A stretch of DNA of 64,000 nt from Pelagicoccus enzymogenes. Its GTDB lineage: Bacteria > Verrucomicrobiota > Verrucomicrobiia > Opitutales > Opitutaceae. Made by a program: the position numbers and the translations under genes. A model generated the notes under the pieces. It saw only the letters and a list, made by a program, of their open reading frames with translations. It was not told the origin of the DNA and did no database searches. This document shows, piece after piece, positions 9,201 to 17,145 of this stretch (the first letter of the stretch is position 1; the number at the start of each line of letters is the position of its first letter). The stretch is taken from the NCBI RefSeq assembly GCF_014803405.1, contig NZ_JACYFG010000040.1, positions 124,001-188,000 on the forward strand. Direction: 5' to 3'.

Positions 9201-12200
9201 CCAAGATACCGCAATCTGCGACGTAGAGCTGCCAGATGCCTGTACGTTCGAAGGAACGGTTGGCGGAGCATTGACACTCGGAGTGAACAAAACCGCTTTT
9301 TCCGATTGAGCCGACAAATTGCCTGCGGCGTCCAAGGCAACGACCGAGTATTCATACCGGGCGGCTGGCGACAAGCCGCTGTCCAAGAAGCTCGTAGTCG
9401 AAACGATTCCTAAGAGCGATCCGTCACGAAAAACTCGATACTCCGTCACTCCTACATTGTCAGTAGCGGCACTCCAAGTTAATCGCGCGCTCAGATTCGC
9501 TTCCAAGCTCACCGACACATTGCTCGGAGCTGAAGGATTTTCTGCGTCGCCCCCCCCCGATTCGTTAATAGGAGAGAGAGAGACATTGTCTATGTAATAC
9601 GTATCGCCGGCCCTGCCGTCACTTGCAAACCAGAAGAAAAGCCGACCGTCCTCGACAGGTGCAGCGAAGCCTAAGGTCGTGAATTCAAAAGAGAAGCTTT
9701 GCCATTCCGTCCCGAGGTCGAACAACTCGCGACTCATTCCGTAGTTAGAGTATGGAGACGAATGCTTTGAGAGCGAAAGCCTGAGATCGCGACCGCTGCT
9801 TGAGTAGGCAGCAAAGCTCACCCGGTAACGAGTATCGGGAAGCAAATGAATATCGTTCTGGTAAAGCTGGATATTGGAGCCGCCCGTGATTAGATGAATT
9901 CGGGCCGCGTTTTGCCCAAGGTACCCCGGACTACTCGTATCAGCATCGCCGGAACCATTCGTGTAAAAGCTCCAACTGCCCAAACCTCCTTCAAACCCTC
10001 CATCCAATACAACGTTGGGATTACTGGGCAGGGTTTGTCCGTTGACTGTCGAAGAAACCGATGAAACGGAATCGTCATTGTCAACAGCCTGAACACCGTA
10101 TCCATAAACGGTGTCAGGCTCTAGTCCCGTATCCAGAAACGAAGTTGAAGCGGTTTCGCCAATTTCGACCCCGTCTCGGAAAACCTTGTAGAGCGCCACA
10201 AATCCATCATCGCTAGACGCTTCCCAGGAAACGTTCACTTCTGTTTGAGAGACACCGATAGCCTGAACTTGGCTAGGAGTCGACGGGGTTGAGACAACGC
10301 GATTGCCCACCACCGAAGAGCTACTAGCCATGACCGCCGCAATATCCAACTCATCCAAGGCTCGAGTGTAGATACGCACGTCATCTATTAAGCCATCGAA
10401 ACTACGATCTCCCTGCGGCTGATTTCCGATCGCGACGGGCACGCTTGGCGCTTGCGAAATAGTTCCCGACTTAGAGAGCTCTGCGTCCAATTCGCCGTTA
10501 ACATACAACCTCATATTCACACCATCATAGGTAGCAGCGACATGTATCCACTCTCCCGGCACAAGAATCCGACTGCCGATAAGAGTATCAGTACCACCAT
10601 CATTGGTCTTTAGACGCATGCGCAACTTGATTCCGCCGCTGTTAATGGTGCTAAGCATCCAGTAGTGATCGTTCGCTGCGGGTCCCGTAGCCTTGGATAT
10701 CACTCGACTGTCGGACACATCGAAATTATCCGCTAGAATCCATGCGGTCAGCGCCATGTTCGTTCCGGGAATATCGACGTTGCCCATATCAACGAATCCT
10801 CCCCCTCCGAGAAAATCGAGAGCACGCCCTGTCTTTCCATCTTCGACTCGTTCGACGTAGTCCGTTATCGCTCCATCGTGAGCGTTCGGGGTCACGTCAA
10901 AAACTAAGGCACCATTCTCTTCTTCAAAATCGAGCCCAAGCCAAAGGTCCGGATCTGGCTGAGTCACCGTCCGCAACGTAAGCGAATCCGAACTTCCAGA
11001 CGCGTTGCCAGAGAGATCAAGCGCCACAACGCGATAGCTGTACACTGTCTCCGGCAATACAGTTTCATCCACAAAGGTTGCATCGGCAACTTCCCCGAGC
11101 AAAGAACCATCGCGGAATACCTGATAGCCTGCAACGCCTACATTGTCCGAAGAGACAGCCCAAGTCAGCTGAATGCCACCGGTATTTAGAATCTCCAATG
11201 CGAGCCTATCGGGAACGCTCGGCGAAATGGTGTCCGAAACCGTCGAGCCTAGGGCTCCATTGGATCGAGACGAGACGTTTCCGGAAACATCAACAGACTC
11301 AACGGTATAGCGATAGGTGGAGTCCGGCAGAAGTCCGAAATCTTGGAAAAACGCAGAGGCGGTATCTCCAATCAGCGTACCGTCTCGATAAACTCGATAC
11401 AGCGCGACCAAATGATTATCGCTCGATTCGTTCCAACCTATGCGGAGCGACGTTTCGGTTTCATTCGAGACAACAAGTCCAATCGGTTGGCTTGGAGGCG
11501 TGGTATCCGCAACAGTCGTCGGGCTTAAGGAATTGGAAAGAGCGGAAACATACAATTCGCCGTCAATCGACTGTACCTGATATTGGTAACGAGTTCCTGG
11601 ATTCAATCCCGTATCCGTAAAACCGTTACTTGAAGACGTTCCGACGAGATTCCCGTCGCGGAACACGCGATACCCCGCGACAGACACATTATCCGTCGCA
11701 GGATTCCAACTCAGCTCCACTTCGGTTGAACCGATGTTCACCGCATTCAATCCAGACGGCTTGGAAGGCAAATCGCCTGCGGTAGCGGTCGTGCCACTCA
11801 CAACCACGGACGACTCGGATTCATTTCCTCCATCGTCAACAGCCCTCACGAAGTAGCTGTAAGCAGTGTTCGCGTTGCGCCCCGTGTCAGTAAACGACTC
11901 AGTATTAACAAAGCCAATTGGGCTGGAAGTACCCACACGATAAACGTTGTACCCCACGACGGCCAAATTATCGGAAGATGGCTCCCAAGAAAGGGTCACG
12001 GTACTAGTCGTCATCGCATCAATACGAACTGCCCCGGGTACGGACGGGACCTCGGTATCCTGTATGGCGCTGACCGGTGCGAGTTTCACCAACAGCGGCT
12101 TGTAGATGGAATTGATTTTCGCGCTCGTCCCAGCGAACTCCGTTCCCTCGACCAAGGCTATGTAAAAAGTGTGCGGCACGCCGCTGAGGTAACTCTCCAA

Positions 12201-13460
12201 GCCAATATTCCGCCCAAATCCCAATACCGTCATGTCCCCTCCGAACGGTCGGTAAGAATCGATAGAGTCGTCGTCCTCAGCATGCGCTACAACCAACGAA
12301 CGATCTAGGGCTGGGTCCGAGACGTAAACCCATTCCTCATCGACCAAGTCGTTTTGCCATGACTCGGAAACGAGGTTCGACACGCCATTCGAACGAACCA
12401 CGAAATCTGACGTGGCATCGAAGCTACCTCCCGGCGCTCCCTCGTAGAGGAACCAATAGCTTCGCGGCGCTTTGAGCATGGTCATTTTCGCGAAGCGGCC
12501 GTAGATTTCCCAAATTGCCTCCCAGTCGCCATCATCAGACATCGTTCTAAGCGTTGTCTTCAGCGGTCCCGAGATTTCCACTACACTGGTTGAATCCGTC
12601 GAGCCAGGATGGAAATTATCCTCGGGATAGATCATGTTGGGAATGCCACGATAGTTACCGCTCGCTTGTCCTGTCGGATGGTAGTCAATCCAGTCGTTGC
12701 CTTCAATATCTTCCCAACTTGAGAAGCCTCCACCCAGTGGGTGGTAGAATAGCTCGCCGGTGAGGTTCGTGATTCTGTAGGAGTCCTGGCCTTCGTCAGG
12801 AACGCCCTCCATCAACGCTACTTGAGGATCGAATGCCAAAGGCGAAACGGAAGCAGACGACTGAGTAAAGTAGAGGAAAAAGTAGCGTATCGTTCCCGAA
12901 GGCGTCGCGCCCTCAAGCGGGAAAATCACTCGTCCGCGAGCATTTGCAAGCGGATCGTAGCTCTCAGTTGGGTCAAACTGAACAGGTACGCTCGCATCCA
13001 AGACAGTACCAACTTCATCAACTTCTACGATGCGCAAAGCATCTGACTTGATAGAAGCCTGTACGCCTTGAGCGGCTAGCAATGCAGTAAAATCAACCTC
13101 AAGGTCGACCACAGCATCGCCGCGATCGAACTGATTCGGATCTACAGCAACCAAGGTCCGGTAAGCCCAGCTCGTATTCCACCAGTTCTCCATTGCCGGT
13201 CCTCCCGTCCCATTGACGGCGGAAGATTCCGACGACTCGTTGCCATTGCCATCGACTGCAACCACGGAATAAGCGTAGCTCGCCCCCTCGCTCACCTCTG
13301 TATCCAAAAAATAGAGACTTTCAGTTTCGCCCAGCAGGACACCGCCTCGGTAAACGAGGTATTTCTCAACCTCCTGGTTGTCGGTAGAGGCGCTCCACTC
13401 GACAAGCAGCGACGGTCCGACCACCGCTTCGACTGTCACATTCGCAGGACGAGTAGGCGC
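6288..13460 (-). repeat. FN3 (12), LamG (2) and CBM-like (3) module array
   Basis: Twelve FN3 modules share the pattern P-S-x-P-x-x-L...W-x-x-S-x-D-N-V-x-V-x-x-Y-x-V-F-R-D-G. Three jelly-roll modules (6,288-6,745; 8,520-8,970; 9,560-10,020) share NGGFEDG/W-SFYT, SNIQLFQNGVSL, SGRDLRVSLAKHSSPY and FWFASDARAGDVYYID. They look like CBM4/9-type carbohydrate-binding modules. Two LamG modules share DLWLGxxFEE and GNQPQGxRSFDGxIDD. The three CBM-like copies are so alike that recent duplication is likely. Confidence 0.8.
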
Positions 13461-15749
13461 TTCCAAGTCTACAGCTACCGTACCCTGATTCTCGTAAATC
13501 CATAACTTGTCGTTGTCCCAACCTATCGAGACAATATCGAGGTCTCCATCGAGGTCTAGGTCGTAGAACTTCGTTCCGCCGTGGTGATCGATTCCCGCGC
13601 CGCCCGTGTCTATGGTGTGCATCAACCAGCTTGAACCGAAACCTACGTTCTCGAAAATGAGGGCGCGAGTAGCTCCCCTGTGCTCCCCGAGCACGACATC
13701 AATGTCCCCATCGAAATCCACGTCGGCAGCATCCATACTGTATCCACCGAAAACGTCAGCTTCGATGACGTGAACCGTCCAGTCCTGGGTTGGATCCTCT
13801 GGGCATTCCAACCAAAGCAGAGGCGCTGCATCACCGGGAAAATCGGATAGCCCGACATAGGCATCCAAATCGCCATCGCCATCAATGTCGACCAAGTCGT
13901 TCCGATCCGGCGTTCCATAGCTTGCGGGAAAATCAGCGATCACGAACTGCGTCCATGACGTGCCGTTGCCCTCGTTACGCAACCACGCGTTCCCTTGGAA
14001 GATGTCCAGATCGCCATCGCCATCGATGTCGCCGGCGCTCATGTCTTCCCCTAGCGAGTTGCTGCTAAGGACCGACTTTTGCCAGGTCTGGCTGGCAATG
14101 CTGTTTGTCGGAACCGTAAAGGCGTCGACGTTCGTGCCGCCCGCTTCGCCACCATTCCACTGCATCACAACCTGATAGGTTTCTCCGCCATCGAAAGAGG
14201 CGCCCAGCGAACCCTGAAAAATCACGCTTCCCTCCCCGTTCGCCACATTGCTCAGGTAACTGAAATTTCCCTCTCCGTCGTTTCGCGACCAGCCCATGCC
14301 CTCTCCACGGGGACGCCCGTTGCTACCGAAAACATCCAAGTCGCCATCATTGTCGAAATCATGCAGCCAAGCAGCGTTTCTTAAGTCAGGACCGATCGTT
14401 TTTCGCACCCAAGCGCCCCCTATGCTGCCCGGATTCTGGAACCACCAACCGCCTGTGACGATGTCCAAGTCTCCGTCATCGTCGAGATCTCCAGCGTGGA
14501 CATCCAAGGCCTGCCAAGACAAGCCACCATCGATCAGGTGACGCTGCCACTCGTTCAAAGTGTGAACGAACTTCGGCCCCTCGTTGATAAAGATGTCGTA
14601 CCTCGGAGCCCCATGATTGAAGGGCTTGGAAATGATGTCCCAGTCCCCGTCGCCATCGACATCAGCTAGCTTCGATTCGTGGTTGGCGATTCCCTTGCTC
14701 AGAACCTCGAACTCGAAACCGCCCGCGCCATCGCCCCAAGCGATCCAAGCTGTCGCGTTGACGCCATGACCTGGGTCACCCATTTCCGCCGTGAAGAAAT
14801 CCAGATTCCCATCTCCGTCGATGTCTCCCACTTGCAGCGTATGCCCGTGGACGATTTCTTCCATCAACTCCGTCTTCACCCATTGCTGTCCAATGAACTG
14901 GTAGAAGTTGAGTGGTCCATTGGCGTCACCCGCACCGATAAGGACTTCGGGACGGCCACCGGGCACGAACTGTCCGCTCACGATTCGCGTTGAGGCCCCG
15001 GGATAGCTCGAGTCGATCGTATTCTTCCGATAATTGTTGCCACTGACATGCTCGATCCAGCTCTGGGCTGCGAGGATATCGACTTTGCCATCCCGATTAA
15101 TGTCGTCGATGAAGATGCCTTCGCCTTCCAAAGCGATTGTTGCTACGCGGGGCCAAGGAGAGGTGTTTCGATTCGACGGAATCTCATAAATCTCTAATCG
15201 CTGCTCCATGTTGACCCAAGTCACGAACTCCAATTGGTTGTCTCCATCGAAGTCACCAAACGCTTGGTCGTGCCCTTGCCGTCCGCCAGACTTGACCAAG
15301 CGGCGCGTCCAACGACCGGATACAGCGCCGCCCGGACCTGGGTTTTCCCACCACCAAACGTCACCGCCGCGCCAATCCTGGCCAAGAGCCAAGTCAAGGT
15401 CGCCATCACCATCTATATCCGCGACGGCTCCGCCCGCTTCAATCTCTAGTTGATCGTTGTCCACAACACTGCGAACCCAGCCCGACTCAGTGTTTCTATA
15501 AAGGTAGAGCGATGGGGCGGCACGCCGGTCAGCGATGAAAAAGTCGTCGTCGCCATCACCGTCCACGTCGCCCACGATACAAGCGGTTTGGTGGTCGGCG
15601 CCCGGAGCTGCAGGCAGATCACCCGAAGTCGTTGATAATCTCGTCCACTCCAAACGAGGTGGAGCGCCCTCGACTGAGTTGCTAAGCGATAGCGCAAGAA
15701 AAGCAGCTGCAAAGAGGACAGGGATTCTAGCGCTGGTTCGGGTACTCAT
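6288..15749 (-). CDS. Giant secreted FG-GAP / FN3 / LamG / carbohydrate-binding protein
   Basis: About 3,153 aa from the ATG at 15,749 (in-frame ATGs also at 15,761 and 15,827). I chose 15,749 because MSTRTSARIPVLFAAAFLAL gives a compact signal peptide ending near SVEGA, with GGA 7 bases upstream. Order by window coordinate: FG-GAP/VCBS beta-propeller-like repeats with DxDxDGDxD calcium loops (about 15,580-13,540), one FN3, a DUF2341-type block starting WWNTSWAYR (about 13,190-12,060) and four FN3. Then LamG (about 10,970-10,330), FN3, a CBM-like jelly roll (about 10,020-9,560), two FN3, a second CBM-like module (about 8,970-8,520), three FN3, a second LamG (about 7,685-7,050), one FN3 and a third CBM-like module at the C-terminus. 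There is no catalytic domain and no recognised sorting tail. It is probably an extracellular or surface sugar-binding protein. A nine-G tract lies at 9,550-9,558. Confidence 0.9.
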   Translation of the reverse strand: MSTRTSARIPVLFAAAFLALSLSNSVEGAPPRLEWTRLSTTSGDLPAAPGADHQTACIVGDVDGDGDDDFFIADRRAAPSLYLYRNTESGWVRSVVDNDQLEIEAGGAVADIDGDGDLDLALGQDWRGGDVWWWENPGPGGAVSGRWTRRLVKSGGRQGHDQAFGDFDGDNQLEFVTWVNMEQRLEIYEIPSNRNTSPWPRVATIALEGEGIFIDDINRDGKVDILAAQSWIEHVSGNNYRKNTIDSSYPGASTRIVSGQFVPGGRPEVLIGAGDANGPLNFYQFIGQQWVKTELMEEIVHGHTLQVGDIDGDGNLDFFTAEMGDPGHGVNATAWIAWGDGAGGFEFEVLSKGIANHESKLADVDGDGDWDIISKPFNHGAPRYDIFINEGPKFVHTLNEWQRHLIDGGLSWQALDVHAGDLDDDGDLDIVTGGWWFQNPGSIGGAWVRKTIGPDLRNAAWLHDFDNDGDLDVFGSNGRPRGEGMGWSRNDGEGNFSYLSNVANGEGSVIFQGSLGASFDGGETYQVVMQWNGGEAGGTNVDAFTVPTNSIASQTWQKSVLSSNSLGEDMSAGDIDGDGDLDIFQGNAWLRNEGNGTSWTQFVIADFPASYGTPDRNDLVDIDGDGDLDAYVGLSDFPGDAAPLLWLECPEDPTQDWTVHVIEADVFGGYSMDAADVDFDGDIDVVLGEHRGATRALIFENVGFGSSWLMHTIDTGGAGIDHHGGTKFYDLDLDGDLDIVSIGWDNDKLWIYENQGTVAVDLEAPTRPANVTVEAVVGPSLLVEWSASTDNQEVEKYLVYRGGVLLGETESLYFLDTEVSEGASYAYSVVAVDGNGNESSESSAVNGTGGPAMENWWNTSWAYRTLVAVDPNQFDRGDAVVDLEVDFTALLAAQGVQASIKSDALRIVEVDEVGTVLDASVPVQFDPTESYDPLANARGRVIFPLEGATPSGTIRYFFLYFTQSSASVSPLAFDPQVALMEGVPDEGQDSYRITNLTGELFYHPLGGGFSSWEDIEGNDWIDYHPTGQASGNYRGIPNMIYPEDNFHPGSTDSTSVVEISGPLKTTLRTMSDDGDWEAIWEIYGRFAKMTMLKAPRSYWFLYEGAPGGSFDATSDFVVRSNGVSNLVSESWQNDLVDEEWVYVSDPALDRSLVVAHAEDDDSIDSYRPFGGDMTVLGFGRNIGLESYLSGVPHTFYIALVEGTEFAGTSAKINSIYKPLLVKLAPVSAIQDTEVPSVPGAVRIDAMTTSTVTLSWEPSSDNLAVVGYNVYRVGTSSPIGFVNTESFTDTGRNANTAYSYFVRAVDDGGNESESSVVVSGTTATAGDLPSKPSGLNAVNIGSTEVELSWNPATDNVSVAGYRVFRDGNLVGTSSSNGFTDTGLNPGTRYQYQVQSIDGELYVSALSNSLSPTTVADTTPPSQPIGLVVSNETETSLRIGWNESSDNHLVALYRVYRDGTLIGDTASAFFQDFGLLPDSTYRYTVESVDVSGNVSSRSNGALGSTVSDTISPSVPDRLALEILNTGGIQLTWAVSSDNVGVAGYQVFRDGSLLGEVADATFVDETVLPETVYSYRVVALDLSGNASGSSDSLTLRTVTQPDPDLWLGLDFEEENGALVFDVTPNAHDGAITDYVERVEDGKTGRALDFLGGGGFVDMGNVDIPGTNMALTAWILADNFDVSDSRVISKATGPAANDHYWMLSTINSGGIKLRMRLKTNDGGTDTLIGSRILVPGEWIHVAATYDGVNMRLYVNGELDAELSKSGTISQAPSVPVAIGNQPQGDRSFDGLIDDVRIYTRALDELDIAAVMASSSSVVGNRVVSTPSTPSQVQAIGVSQTEVNVSWEASSDDGFVALYKVFRDGVEIGETASTSFLDTGLEPDTVYGYGVQAVDNDDSVSSVSSTVNGQTLPSNPNVVLDGGFEGGLGSWSFYTNGSGDADTSSPGYLGQNAARIHLITGGSNIQLYQNDIHLLPDTRYRVSFAAYSSSGRDLRLSLSKHSSPYSNYGMSRELFDLGTEWQSFSFEFTTLGFAAPVEDGRLFFWFASDGRAGDTYYIDNVSLSPINESGGGDAENPSAPSNVSVSLEANLSARLTWSAATDNVGVTEYRVFRDGSLLGIVSTTSFLDSGLSPAARYEYSVVALDAAGNLSAQSEKAVLFTPSVNAPPTVPSNVQASGSSTSQIAVSWDASSDDGTVVEYRVLRDGALVGTVSTTSFTDSGLSAGTSYGYQIQSIDNEGVSSGLSSTVSGVTLSDTIPGPSSSVVENGGFEDGMSDWSFYTSGTGDASLSNDAYSGSRAVALSLATAASNIQLFQNGVSLEANTRYRLSFAAYSNSGRDLRVSLAKHSSPYTVYGLNRERFDLGTGWSIHSIEFTTTGFGGSVSNGRLYFWFASDARAGDVYYIDSVVLAPVVESGGDTEPPSAPDGLAANLVSGSEVSLSWTPATDNVGVAGYRVYQGNLLLDTVPGASFQVEGLAAATTYNFSVAAIDAAQNESLRSSSVLVETPALNAAPSTPTGVSASGVSVSEIDVAWNASSDDGTVVEYKVFRDGNEVGVSSGLSFRDHGLEPGNSYDYTVLAVDDTNLSSNQSSPVTGSTLVDTSSPSVPSGLSGSAPATGGIGLSWNPSTDNVGVAGYLVFRNGTPIGEVAGTSLFDSLVVAGTSYEYRVLAFDEAGNESSLSAPESVQAAGAVSVDPDLWLGMGFEEGTGALVFDVSPNQNDGLLDNSVVRVEQGRFGEALGFSGSGGFVDLENLDIPGNSLTIASWIYADSFAIHDARVVSKAVGVNEDDHFWMLSTIGSGGNKLRFRLKTDGGVTQTLVGNSVLPINTWIHVAATFDGSEMRVYVNGQLDGTLSHAGSIALDSSVPAVIGDQPQGGRSFDGRIDDLRIYRRALSASELQQALNGPIAPVGVSDSEAPSVPEGLAATSTSATEIDLSWQESTDNVGVLGYLVYRDGENIGQSIVSSFSDSGLNPSTEYDYQVSAFDLASNESALSASVSETTGSGAGNALLNGHFDSDLSDWSFYTNTVGEAVVDSNGYGGSVGAAKIVITQAGSNIQLFQNGVSLKPNANYQLRFVAYSNSGRDLRISLSKHSSPYTNYGLNRVRFDLSTGWQEFAFEFQTENFSSMVSNGRFYFWFSSDARAGDVYWIDAVELIEL
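13540..15580 (-). repeat. FG-GAP/VCBS repeat block with about twelve calcium-loop motifs
   Basis: The N-terminal third of the gene encodes about twelve copies of D-x-D-x-D-G-D-x-D followed by hydrophobic strands, such as DVDGDGDDDFF, DIDGDGDLDLALG, DLDDDGDLDIVTGG and DVDFDGDIDVVLG. This is the FG-GAP/VCBS pattern of calcium-binding beta-propeller blades found in integrin-like and secreted bacterial proteins. Roughly 12 units suggest more than one propeller. Confidence 0.85.
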
Positions 15750-15801
15750 ATCAAATTCCATAACAAGGTTCGTTGGTTGGCTCTGATTCCTGGTAAGAGG
15801 C

Positions 15802-15820
15802 CGCAGCATCCCATGCTGCG
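15802..15820. promoter_or_regulatory. Perfect 8-bp inverted repeat upstream of giant gene 2
   Basis: CGCAGCAT-ccc-ATGCTGCG lies in the 195-base divergent region between the giant gene (minus) and a methyltransferase gene (plus). If the giant gene starts at 15,749 this lies 53 bases upstream of the start codon, so it could be an operator or a leader hairpin. There is no T-run on either side, so it is not a classical terminator. If translation began at 15,827 it would be within the coding sequence. Confidence 0.4.
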
Positions 15821-15944
15821 CCTCCATTTTCTGAGAAGCATGGGACTAAACGCATCGGTCTTCTCAAATTCGGTGTCATAAATAAGCTGATACAAAAGTT
15901 TGGATGGACAGCAGGTGGATCGTCCTATCAATTACGAAGTCGAT

Positions 15945-17117
15945 ATGAGCGAACAATGTCCTGCCTGCCAATCTGGAGATCATCGCGATTTCCTTTCCTT
16001 GCCTAGCATGCCAGTCTCCATCGGCGTGCAATGGCCTGACATCGAAACCGCGCGCTCTTGCGGGCGCGGCGACCTACAACTCGCGTACTGCAACTCATGC
16101 GGCTTCATATGGAATCGCTCCTTCGACGAAAGTCGGCTTGAGTATTCGCAAAAGTATGACAACTCGCTCGACTTCTCTCCCGTATTTCAATCTTACGCAG
16201 AGGGATTGGCAGACCGGCTCATCGAAACCTATTCGATTCGCGGAAAAAGAGTCGTGGAATTGGGCTGCGGCAAGGGACACTTCCTGTCCTTGCTTTGCGA
16301 ACGCGGCGAAAACACCGGGATCGGCTTCGATCCCAGCTACGAAGGGGAACGGGTTGATAGCGCAGTCGCCGAACGTATCGAGTACGTCCAGGACTTCTAC
16401 GGGGAGAAGTATACCGACCATCCGGGCGACCTCGTCTGCTGCCGACACGTGCTCGAACACATCAAAAACCCATTCGACTTCCTGGCCTCGGTTCGGAAAA
16501 CTGTCGGAGGCAACACGGACACGATCGTTTACTTCGAAGTCCCCAATGTAAGGCTTATACTCGAACGCCTCTCGGTCTGGGATATCATATACGAACACTG
16601 CAACTACTTCAGTCGCGAATCTCTCGTAAACCTTTTCGGAAGCGCAGGTTTCGAAGTTCTCCGAATCGAAGAAACCTACGAAAAGCAGTTTCTCAGCATC
16701 GACTGTCGCCTCTCTTCCGAAGGCGCTAGCTCCCAAGCTACGCCAGAACCACTGAATGACCTTTCGGGGCTGGTCGATCGGTTCTCTACGGAGATGAAGG
16801 AGCGTATCGGTTCTTGGCATGCGCGCTTGGAGGAATTCGAGAAGGCTGGCAAAAAGGTGGCTATCTGGGGAGCGGGGGCAAAGACGGTTGGCTTCGTGAA
16901 CATGCTTCAAATCGGGGACCGAATCCCCATCGCGGTCGACATCAACCCACACAAGCAGGGTCTGCATCTCGCGGGCATGGGGCAAAAGATCGTATCCCCA
17001 GTTCAACTACAAAGCGAAAAGCCCGACGTGGTGATCGTCATGAACCCTATCTACTCGGGGGAAATAAAATCCCAGCTCGATTCGATGGGGCTCACTCCTG
17101 AAATCATCGAGGCCTAA
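15945..17117 (+). CDS. Class I SAM methyltransferase with zinc-binding N-terminus and C-methyltransferase C-terminal domain (1)
   Basis: 390 aa from the ATG at 15,945; an in-frame TTG at 15,900 is less likely, because MSEQCPACQSG opens right at the zinc-binding domain. Two CxxC pairs (CPAC; CNSC, about residues 5-50) form the N-terminal zinc site. VVELGCGKGHFLSLL is SAM motif I, and CCRHVLEHIKNPFDFL is motif II/III. The C-terminal part, KVAIWGAGAKTVGFVN...VDINPHKQG, is the C-methyltransferase C-terminal domain known from NDP-sugar C-methyltransferases. It is the only plus-strand gene of the sugar cluster, converging on its own paralogue across 28 bases. A role in methylating a nucleotide-activated sugar is inferred. 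Confidence 0.85.
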   Translation: MSEQCPACQSGDHRDFLSLPSMPVSIGVQWPDIETARSCGRGDLQLAYCNSCGFIWNRSFDESRLEYSQKYDNSLDFSPVFQSYAEGLADRLIETYSIRGKRVVELGCGKGHFLSLLCERGENTGIGFDPSYEGERVDSAVAERIEYVQDFYGEKYTDHPGDLVCCRHVLEHIKNPFDFLASVRKTVGGNTDTIVYFEVPNVRLILERLSVWDIIYEHCNYFSRESLVNLFGSAGFEVLRIEETYEKQFLSIDCRLSSEGASSQATPEPLNDLSGLVDRFSTEMKERIGSWHARLEEFEKAGKKVAIWGAGAKTVGFVNMLQIGDRIPIAVDINPHKQGLHLAGMGQKIVSPVQLQSEKPDVVIVMNPIYSGEIKSQLDSMGLTPEIIEA

Positions 17118-17145
17118 ACAGCTTTTTTACATCACACTCGAAGAG

